A DNA stretch of 64,000 nt from Eutreptiella sp. 'Long Island Sound 2002' (Eukaryota > Euglenozoa > Euglenophyceae > Eutreptiales > Eutreptiaceae): assembly GCA_964036045.1 (NCBI GenBank), contig OZ038383.1, positions 38,690,294 through 38,754,293 on the forward strand, in the 5' to 3' direction. The translations under genes were made by a program, and so were the position numbers. Position 1 is the first letter of the stretch, and every line of letters starts with the position of its first letter. The notes below the pieces were generated by a model. That model saw nothing but the letters and a program-made list of their open reading frames with translations. It did not search any database and had not been told where the DNA came from. This document shows positions 55,524 to 64,000 of this stretch, in pieces.

Positions 55524-57800
55524 ACCCTTCCTATACCTGCCTATGTGTGTGTGAGTGTGCTGCTCCTGAGGACCTATGAGCAAGCTGTAGAAATGGCGTC
55601 CTAATTATACCCAAGTCTGCACCCTTGCTGAACCCGGCGGATGTCTTTACACGGTGCCACGGGGTACGCCCCGGGTCTCTTCGCCCCTAGGTGCCCAATT
55701 TCTGTGCTGGCACCAGACTTCCTTGGGGGAATACCAAGCGCTAACGCCAAGGTATTGGTTTTCCTACCTACCTGCCTACTACACGGGAGGGGTGGCCAAA
55801 GGTTTGAGGCATGAAAACGCCTGTTTGCTACACGGCCAAAACCTAGACTACCACTGCCACTGCCCACCAAAATCCTAATTAAAGCAGGAAGCAGGCGGGA
55901 CAGAGACACACACACTACAGGTCCTACACTCACTACAGTGACACCAGCCTTTGAAGGATGAGCAAGCGCAGTGCCCAAGCCCCCATCCAGGCTTACCACT
56001 CCTACACTCACACGCTACTTGGTGTCATGGACAAACATGTCCCAGGCCGTAATGGCCCACCTGTGAAAGTACAAGAGAACACAGCGCTACTAAGCGACTG
56101 TGGCCTAACAGGGACGCCGTTCGCGTTTCCCCGTCAGGGCTTGGAGGGAAGGAGTGCTCTGTTTGCTCGCATAGCGTGTATGATGATGTAGTTGGACTGT
56201 CCTCGCCTCTCCTGGCTGAGGTACAGTTTGTTGATTGTGTGATCAGCGCCCTTTATAGCGTGGGCAGAAAAAGGGAAAGTCAGCGAAGGCAACTGCTGCT
56301 GCACCAATCACCCTGATCCTCCCACCTGAAAGCAAAGACGGATGAACTCGGTAAGCGGCTGAGGAACCTAACCAGCCTCAACGTATTATACGCTTCTCAG
56401 GCTGGAAAATGATACACTGTCCTCTTACCGAGTTGCAAGCAAGCAAGATTAAGGAACTCCACCCGTTCTCTTAGAGAACGTGGGGTGGAGCCTCTGGGCA
56501 ACCTAAACAAATGTTTTACTGTGCGCAACACGCGTGGTCTACCCTTTAATGCGCCATATGCATGCACAGGTATGCACGATTCTGGCAATCCACTATTTTC
56601 ACCATTCCTTTTCTATCAATCCATACCAATCACAATCACAAACTCAACCAGGGGGTGGCCCCTCCTGGGCTTGTCCACCTTACGTATCGCCGGAGAGCGA
56701 AGCAAGTGAAGAAGAAGCCCAAAAAAAAGCGAAGCAAGTGTTTATGCACGCGTGTGTATGTTCTAATCAGTCAATCCCACCTCTAATTATCCTGCAATTT
56801 TCTAATCTGTCTCTCTACTCAATGTTTGCGCTGCAACACGGCGAATCCTCGGAAATACGAGACAAGCAACGTGCATGCTGCATACGAAGCAACAAGAACC
56901 TGTAGGTTTATACCCTGTTCAGTGAAAGTTTTTCCAAATTCTTGAATTCTTTCTTCTTGATTTCTCCTACAGGCATACGTGGAATCTCTATGTTTATTAT
57001 TAATTGCATGTCTCGTCATTTCTTTAGTATTACGTGACATACTGGCATAATTTTTTTTCTCTCTTCTTTCCAGCCCCCCATTAGGATGCGCTCCGGTGCG
57101 CCGCTTTTCTCTGCGTGTAAATCCAGGGATTGGAAAAATCCTGCGATGAAATACAATTGCGTAAGAATGTGCATTTAATGCACACGGAGATTCTGGACAG
57201 GTGTGTACCGTCAGAAACATTCTAGGCCGTCATTGGACCAATTTCGGTGTTTGCGTCGATCGTTGCGTGTTTGTCAGTCCCTCAACCCTTCGTCCCCTGT
57301 CTGCACGTATCCTTGAGCGCAAAAAGTGGAGTAGGCCGTGTTCTGGCCGAAAAACTGACTCCTTGACCACTGTCCAGAATCCAAGACCCTATTGAGGGCA
57401 AAATTATTTTCAACGCCACCTCCTCGCACTAAGGACAGATGAGGTCAGTCAGCAGGTTCAACAAGACCCAAGACAGTGTGCCCTCATCGTATTCTGCGTT
57501 TGTTTTTGCGTATTGCACTGCGTTTTGCCAAATGAAGGGAAAGGTGTATGCACACATGAATTGGCATGCCCATTCTAACCCCCTACCAAGCCACAGCTGC
57601 CCCAGTGACGCCAATGAGCGCAGTGGGAGCTGTAGGTGTCTGTTATGACTAAGCAAAAACTGGCGACTGCCCTGAAGCAGCGCCTTCTTTCCGATGTTAG
57701 GGATGTTATAGGAAATTTCAAAAAGATGTTGAAGCCATGGGGAGGTCAAGAAAAATGCCTTTTTTCCTTTAAAATGCGACAGCGGTGGCCACCACAGCAC
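55524..57800 (+). other. Element C 3' non-coding region
   Basis: About 2.3 kb between the end of pol and the polypurine tract. One ATG frame of 77 codons (55958-56191, starting MSKRSAQAPIQAYHSY) may be an accessory frame or chance. A strong hairpin lies at 56459-56488. The rest shows no gene or repeat that I can align within the window. Confidence 0.6.
56459..56488. repeat. Perfect-stem hairpin
   Basis: CCACCCGTTCTC, TTA, GAGAACGTGGGGTGG: a stem of about 13 bp with a 3-nt loop and a one-base bulge. Its role is unknown. Confidence 0.6.
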
Positions 57801-57808
57801 AAGGGGGG
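57801..57808 (+). other. Polypurine tract of C
   Basis: AAGGGGGG directly precedes the 3' LTR. Confidence 0.75.
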
Positions 57809-58368
57809 AGTAAGAAAAAGTGTATTTTCCTGCCAAAAGGTTACTTTTAGTTGTCATAGAGGGGCCGACCCTAATGGTCTGCACCCTGGGGGCTGGGGCA
57901 CCTCTTTCTGCGAGGTACTGGGTTCATTTCCCAGTCAGCCTAGCTAAGTAGGAAGTTCCCATGTGACATGGCAGTAACCTCAGCGCCACAAGCCATGCCA
58001 CCTCAGCACCTATGGGACCCAAAACAAAGAGTGCACATCTCTGGATGGCACTATAAAAGAGAGAGTGCCCATGTGGGCAGTTTGCACATGCTTGTAGGAT
58101 ATTTTCTAACTATCTTTTCATAAATCTGTAGTTATTGTGAGTTTCCTTTGTTGTATCACTATCTCCGTTGACTGCAGCCCTCCATGTTGTGGATTTGATC
58201 CTGTGGTCCCTTGCTTGCACTGTGGGTACTTGTATTTGTGGTTGATTTCATCAAAAGATATTTATTTGGAAAACCTGAGCTACATCAGAAAGCAGCAGTA
58301 GCAAGCAGAGGCACAAACAAAACAACATCATCAAAGCATTCAACAGTGAAAGCCTGTTCTAATGTTCT
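57809..58368 (+). repeat. Element C 3' LTR (560 bp)
   Basis: Begins AGTAAGAAAAAG and ends AATGTTCT before ACTTG. It has a TATA box at 58052-58059. It matches the 5' LTR except for about 215 bp present only there. Confidence 0.9.
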
Positions 58369-58373
58369 ACTTG

Positions 58374-60000
58374 CAGCGCTGCAGGGGGGCGAAACAAAAT
58401 CAGCAACAACACGGGTAGCACAAACAGGCAAGCAGCACACAAAAAATCTGTGACTTGTTCTGAGTTAGATGGACCCACTGAGGCTGTTTTGCTTTCCGAA
58501 CATGCCTATTCATATGAGCATTCAGTTATGCAGCTGAACTCTGGTCGACCATGTAGTGAACTTCCTACATTAATGCACATGATGCACCCAAATCGCAGAA
58601 CGCACAGCATGATGCATCAAATCCAAGATTGCACAGCATGAAGAGTGAAGATGATCAGTAAATCTGACAAATGACTGAAGATGATGGTGGCAGGCAGATT
58701 CGTAGGGGTCCAATGGTACAGAATCAGATCTTGATGCAGAAATGACATGATGGTCCACAGGGTGGATCCATGGGGGCCTGTATTACTGAGTGGGCAGTTG
58801 AAGAAATAGAGGTCAGAACTGGAATTTGGTGATGGTAAAAGGCCCAGAAACCGCAGAAACATATCTTTTTCTTGTTTTTTTATACTCAAGAGGAATGTAC
58901 ATATTGTTGGGTCATTTGTTTAGCCTTTTGTGCCATGGACCTACAATCAATGGTGGACGTTCATCAGCAAGATTGATCCTGAATGATTGGTCTGTGCTAG
59001 GGTGTAAGGCAGAAATCTTTCTTGCTGAGCTGACCCACTGTGCTGATGACCCTTAAACTAATGTACAGACTGCTAATGCAGTTGTTTCATTGATCCTTAA
59101 TGGGCCTCACCTCCGGCTGACTTCCGAGCGTTGCAAAAATTCAGAATTCCAGCTCTGCAATCCTGAAACAGCAGAGCAAAAAGCAAGACTCCTGACGTGA
59201 AGAGGGGGGGGGGTGCAGTAACTAAATCACGGGACCTGGCTTCACTGTGCATTACTGAACTCTGTGTTCACCGACCTCGAGGTCTGTTGTCTGTTGTCCC
59301 CACTTCACTATTCTTCCTGAAAAGAAACAGGAGCAGAGAAATGATTTAGGGTAAGAAAATCAGTGCGTTAGCGCAAATGAAGCTGAATACATATATAATG
59401 CAATGAAGATGCAAACAAGAGTGTGCAGACACATACATGAGAAACTTTCTGAGCGTCCTCGGTAAGATTATGCAAACAGACAGCACATCGGTCTGCAGCA
59501 CATATGGTGCTGAGGCCCCGGCCCACTCCGACCGTGGGGCGCTACCCTCAGGCAAAAAAAGTGCACCACAAAATTCCGTTGGAAAAAAAAACACCAAGCA
59601 GAATTTTCCTGTACACTCAGGGCCAGAGTGTATGTGACCACCAGAGGCACTGTCTTGCACAGTGGTTCAGACTAAGAGTCACTGCAGTAGCAGTGGCTCT
59701 GCAATGGACATGACTGGGCGGTGGCAGAGCCAGTGAAGTTCCGAAATCGGACAGTGCGTGGGGAGGGTACAGAAAATATAATAGAGTTTACCGATAGATT
59801 AAATGTGGGAGTGGGCCACCGGCAGATGCAGGAGCTTCCAAACAGGATCAAGGAGTGCAAAAAAACAAGAAAAGAGCCACACTGCAACTCTGAAGAAATT
59901 TCAGAGGTCTTTTGAAAAAATATTCCTCTTTTCAGCAAATCAGTCCTACAATGAGTCGACACCATCGGAGCCAAAAGGCCCAAAATCAGGCCACTGTAAA
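58374..60000 (+). pseudogene. Element D, sequence downstream of the C insertion
   Basis: The D frame continues here from 23694 for about 26 codons (AALQGGETKSATTRVAQTGK) to a TGA near 58451. A shifted frame follows (TCSELDGPTEAVLLSEHAYS, to 58641). From 58650 to 60000 I see no retroviral domain. Short frames at 59437-59637 and 59721-59915 are unsupported. RT and integrase of D are not recognisable here; they may be deleted or lie beyond the window. Confidence 0.55.
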
Positions 60001-63000
60001 GGTAGGTAGGTAGGTATCTTCGGGGGCTCGGGATTCCTCCTTTGACAATGCAGGAAGGAGGTCTTACCAAGGGGACGTCCTGTCCCTCCCACTGCCCTAG
60101 GTGAGGTTCCTCTTAAGCCGCTCCCGCAGGTGCTTAGGAAGGCAGTGTCGCGGCCACCCGGTCCATGTCCTGCCAAGTGGGAGGGTGTCCGGACATGTGC
60201 CTGTCGGTAGGGTTACATTCCCCGCATTAGGGCGGCGGCTCTGAGGGCTGCCCAGCCCGCTGGAGTATCTCTCAACACGGGGGGTACTGCTCCCGCGAGT
60301 CAACGGTACCATCGCCTCACCCCTGTGGCCCGAGTTGCGGGGCCCTGCTGCTTGGAAGGCGGCCCCGTCCTGGGCTGTGTGCCGGCAGCCCTGTCATCAG
60401 TTGCTTCGATGGCTCGGGCTGACGTTTGCCATGGTCTCCGATGCAGCCTGGCCGGGCTCGGACAAGTAGCCTTGCAGTACCGCTCCTGCCACTGGCCCGG
60501 TGGGGTAGCTGGGTCGCCCCACTGCGTCCGACCCTGGGGGTGTAGACCGTTGTGTCCTGTCCCTTTTGCCGCCCTTGGTGCATGTGCGTGTGCAGTGTCC
60601 TGGCCCTCCTGACGCCTGTTAACCGGTGCGCACGCCCTTTGTGCTTCATGCGTGGTGTCCGCAGCCACGTGGCTCTTGTTCACCGGTGCGTGCGCTGTGT
60701 GTGCTATACGTGTGCTGGTGGTGGTTTTGACCCCCCCCCTTTTTTTTTGCGTGCTCTATATTTGTTTTTTTTTAATTTTTTCGAAAAGGGGGCGCGTGCA
60801 CACTGCAGGCACAGGCATGGGCAACTGATGCAGCGGTGTAGTAGTGTTGCGTTATCTAGTGTGCGTTGTTGGTGCCTCCTTGGCGATCGCGCCCCTGGGG
60901 TGCAGCTCACGTGTTTTGATCTACAAGGGTGCGGGTCAGGGTTGGTTCGGTTCGTTGTCCCTTTGAGTTTTGGTGCTGGCTGGTTAGGCAGGGGTGCGGG
61001 CTGTGGGTGTGGGCTGTGGTTATTGCGCATTCTCGGCGTGCTGGGTTAGGGGTCAAGGGTTAGAGGTTACAGGGTGTGGCTCGGGTTCTGCGCCTCGTGA
61101 TTAGGCTTTTGCTGGGGCTAGGCGGCTGTAGCAGGCGACTATGTTCCAACGGCTGCGGGCTTGGGTTCGTCGCCGTTGGCGCTTGCGTCGGTGTCCATCG
61201 GCTTTCTGATCACTTGGTTTCTTCTGTTCGGTGTTAGGTGTGACGTTCAGCGGCGGTGGCTGGCTGGGCAGCGGTAGCCATGGGCCACTGCAGGGGGTGG
61301 TGCTGGGCGGGTCGTCGTGTTGGGCCTGCCCCTGGGCGGCTCTGCCGGCGGGCGGGTCCGCTGTCGTCGGCTCGGCTGGGGTGGGTGCGCGGATTGTTGG
61401 GCTGGCAGGGAGCGCCATCGGCGTGCTGCCTGGGCGCGTCCCACGGGGTATCCCCCCTCGGGGTTAGGTGGGTGCGCCGCTGGCGGGCGGGTCAGGCGTG
61501 TCATGTTGTGTGGTGCTCGGGGTTTCCGTGGTGCTGCGGGTGCTACCGGTGTCTGTGCGTCCGCGCTTGTGGGGTGGCAGGGGGGTGTGTGTGCAAGGGG
61601 CTGGGCTTGGGGTGATGACCCACAGGCACATTCCTTCCCTCTGTCTCTCCTGGAGGGTTTCCTGCAGGCGTTTGAGGACATACGGGTGGTCCTGGTGTCC
61701 GAGGGGGGTTGTGGCGGTGGACTTCCTGGGGATGGAGCGCATCAGCCAGCATGGCTTCCCATGCGGCCTGTGGCATCCAACCCCCCCCCGCCATCTGGAG
61801 GCGGCAGTTCTCTGCTGACCCCCTGCAGGGCCGGCGGACCAAGCCCTCGAGGGAGGACTCTGCCCGGGCCCACTTTCGCAGATCCGTGAGCTGTGTGTGG
61901 GTCCAGCGCTGCCACCACTGTCCATGGGCGGGGCCGTGGCCTCGGGCGGAGCTGTAGGCCTGGGTGTGCGTCCTGGGGTCATGGGGACTGGTTGCAGTGG
62001 TTGGCCCGGGGGAGTCCTCATAGTCCTGTGACGTCGGGGTGCGCAGGGAGGGAGGGTGTGGGCGTACGCGGACCCGTGGGTACGCCCGCACAGTCTCTGC
62101 TTCAGGGTTCGGTTGGGACCCGTGGGGGCGGCGGTAGCGGGGCATCCACTGGACATGGGCGGACATCGGGGGCTGGTAAGGGGGCGGGGAAGCTGCTGGT
62201 TGGCCTTGGCGTTGCTCTGGTCCAGTCTGGGCTGGTCCCTGGGCGTGGGGTGCGGGCTTTGAGTGCTGGCAGGACGAGGTGCGTCGCGCCTCGGCCATAA
62301 AAATGTTGGTGGTGGCGTCGGTGAGGGGGGGGGGGGGGGCGCTGTGGTGGGCATTGCTGTTGCTGCGTCTGGGATGGCTGGAGCCGGAGGTCGTATAGGA
62401 CGTCCTCAGGGCGTTGAGCTCGCGCTGTTGCCGTGGCGCCGGGCTTGGGCTTGGGCTCCGGTGTGGCAGCAGGCTGAGGTCGTGGTGCGGGATTGAGTGG
62501 CTGCTTGGCGGCGCTCTTGGGTTTTGGCCGGGCTGCGGGCGCGGGTTTCGCTGGGGCTTGGGCCTTGGCCGTTGGGGGGGCACTTGCGGCAGGGACGTGT
62601 TTGGGGGCCCGTTTGCGAGGTTTTCCTCGCGGCGGGGGGGTTGGTGTGCTGGACGAGGATGTGGTGGTGGTGGTGGATGAGGTGGTTGTGGTGGTGGAGG
62701 TTGTTGAGTCGGAGGCAGAGGACAATGACGGGGGCGAAGCAGGAGGGTCCTGGGCGGCAGGGGCGGGCGCTGGATGCTGGATCCTGTGGGTAATGAGGAC
62801 AAGGGTGTGGGTTCGTGCATCGGGTCTGTGCGCGCGCTTTCCCTGGTGCCCAGCGTGCGTGCTGGTGCTGGTGCTGTGGGTGGAGTCATGTGTGGTACGT
62901 GGTGGCGTACTGGTGTTGTCTTGGCTGTACGGGTAGGTGAGTTATCCGGGGGGGGGTCCACTTCAGCTCCAGGACGTGTGGGTGTGTTTGCTGGAGGTAG

Positions 63001-64000
63001 TGGGGGGTCAAGAAAGGCATCGCGGGAGGCCGGGCATGTCCTCTTCTGTGAGGTGGGGGTAGTTTTTCGGTGGGGGTGTCTGGGCCCGGCCACAACAGGG
63101 CTATGAGGCGGGCTGCCACCATGTACAGGCAGAGCTGCATGGTGGTCTGGCGCGGGGGTGGGTCCCATGCGGCTCGGGGGGGCCTCCCTCTGCTGGGGAC
63201 GTAGTGATACCTTCCACGTCCACGGCTCCGCGGAGATCTTCCAGGTCCGCTGCGTCCATTTGGCAAGGCAATACATCGCCCTGCCAAGGTCCTGGTTGCG
63301 GCTGCGGATGGAGAGCAGCGTGTCCAGAAACCTGCGCTCCAATGTTCCCCAGATGTTGGGGTCATCCGGCTCGTCCTCCCTGGTGTATGTGTCGGGGCCC
63401 GGGTCGTCCGGGGGGGGGGGGGGGCGTAGCTGGCAGGGAGGAGGGAGTTGGTGCCGTGTACCACCGGGGTGCCGGTTGGTTCGTGGTAGTGGGAGGTGTA
63501 GAGGGTGTAGTGTATGTTGTGCATGAGGGTCATGTACGTGGAGGGGGCTGGCGGCGTGTTGTCGGGGGTGGGGACTTCGCCCGGGACGTGGTCCCTGAAG
63601 TTGGGAGGCCATTTTGTCGACCCACGTCCTCCTTTCCCACGCCATGGTGTCGGCTGTGGTGGTGCTCGGTGGCAGCTGGGGCATGTTGGGCTCGTGGTAG
63701 CGGGTACGGCCCTTGGTGTCCAGCCCGCCCCGGTCCGGGGTGTCCGACAAGGTGTCGCTGCCAGTCCATTGGGGGTACCCAGACTCGGTTCCCGTGGGGA
63801 GCGGGCTCTTGCCGTCAGGGGTGGTGAGCGGGGGGCGGTCGTGTCGGGCGACGTGGAGGAAGGCGTCAAAGAGGAAGTCTCGGACGCCCTCCCCCAGGGT
63901 GGCTGGCTGGAGCAGGGTGGCCGCGTGGATGCGTTGGGTGGTGCCCGAGGTGTAGAGGAGCAGCATCCCCTGGTCTCCGAGGCCCCGGAGGTGCTGCCGT
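60001..64000 (-). mobile_element. Inverted relative of the ACCT-tailed insertion, runs off the window
   Basis: Starts with GGTAGGTAGGTAGGTATCT, the reverse complement of the tail at 20818-20835. 60001-60550 is the diverged reverse complement of 20300-20835. Two worn units of the 65-bp satellite lie at about 60585-60715. Beyond 60760 the minus strand is T-poor and C-rich, in line with the strand bias of the other copies, and carries the frame at 61543-63966. The 5' end is off the window. It joins D remnant sequence at 60000. Confidence 0.75.
61543..63966 (-). pseudogene. Proline-rich frame of the inverted GC-rich element
   Basis: About 800 codons open on the minus strand, with a Pro/Ser/Thr/Arg-rich composition and no recognised domain. 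Ordered-looking segments are RRFLDTLLSIRSRNQDL (about 63300) and LTDLRKWARAESSLEG (about 61880). Near 61740 the plausible coding signal moves to another frame (DHPYVLKRLQETLQERQREG), suggesting a frameshift. It might be an ORF1-like protein of a non-LTR element. I see no reverse transcriptase or endonuclease. Part of its openness is due to low A/T content, so the whole frame could be spurious. Confidence 0.35.

Larger units (their letters stand above)
23700..58368 (+). mobile_element. Element C: Ty3-like LTR retrotransposon, about 11.7 kb of its own sequence
   Basis: Flanked by ACTTG (23695-23699 and 58369-58373). Order: 5' LTR, iMet-type PBS, gag with zinc knuckle, aspartic protease, an extra domain, RT, RNase H, integrase, chromodomain-like end, about 2.3 kb of non-coding sequence, polypurine tract, 3' LTR. 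A (24900-38107), B (42530-52268) and a SINE-like insertion (40489-41023) are nested inside. It lies within D gag, whose frame continues across it once it is removed. Confidence 0.92.

Noticed and set aside
61046-61075. GGGTTAGGGGTCAAGGGTTAG as a telomeric repeat
   Set aside because: Only two imperfect words, in generally G-rich sequence.
1-64000. CRISPR arrays, operons, bacterial promoters
   Set aside because: The satellites lack unique spacers between conserved repeats, and the whole context is eukaryotic.

Overview
The window is eukaryotic and almost wholly made of transposable elements. It contains several LTR retrotransposons whose primer-binding sites match initiator-Met tRNA, Pogo-type DNA transposons, a MITE-like element, non-LTR-like insertions with ACCT tails, and GC-rich satellites. 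I see no operons, rRNA or credible tRNA genes, and only one short ORF (about 5934-6281) that could be a cellular gene. A repeat-rich alga or other protist is plausible, but nothing here fixes the taxon.

Layout. 1-1431 (minus): an open Pogo-like transposase running off the left edge. 1516-4796: a 325-bp tandem duplication whose second copy holds a complete, decayed Pogo-type element (2026-4654) with TIRs and a TA target duplication. 5.1-11.1 kb: mostly unassigned, with small inverted and tandem repeats. 11.2-16.1 kb: a thymine-poor tract followed by a 420-bp higher-order satellite.

16.1-60.0 kb is a nest. Element D (Ty3-like; LTR, PBS and gag) is broken by a 3.5-kb insertion flanked by 798-bp direct repeats, by a 682-bp MITE-like element, and by element C (23700-58368, target duplication ACTTG). 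Element C (Ty3-like, related to D) is itself broken by element A (24900-38107, plus strand, two 2.4-kb LTRs, target duplication CACC), by a 535-bp SINE-like insertion (9-bp target duplication), and by element B (42530-52268, minus strand, same family as A, 3' end missing). With the nested copies removed, the reading frame of C across A and of D across C and the MITE is continuous, which supports the order D, then C, then A and B.

60.0-64.0 kb is an inverted relative of the 3.5-kb insertion and carries a long proline-rich frame.

All autonomous elements look dead. A and B each carry a few nonsense changes, mostly CGA to TGA, while C and D are heavily frameshifted. Four points stand out: the 1,018-nt stretch with no thymine; the 798-bp duplication around an insertion; a shared gag-UAG-pol in-frame arrangement in A and B; and an extra domain between protease and reverse transcriptase in A, B and C.
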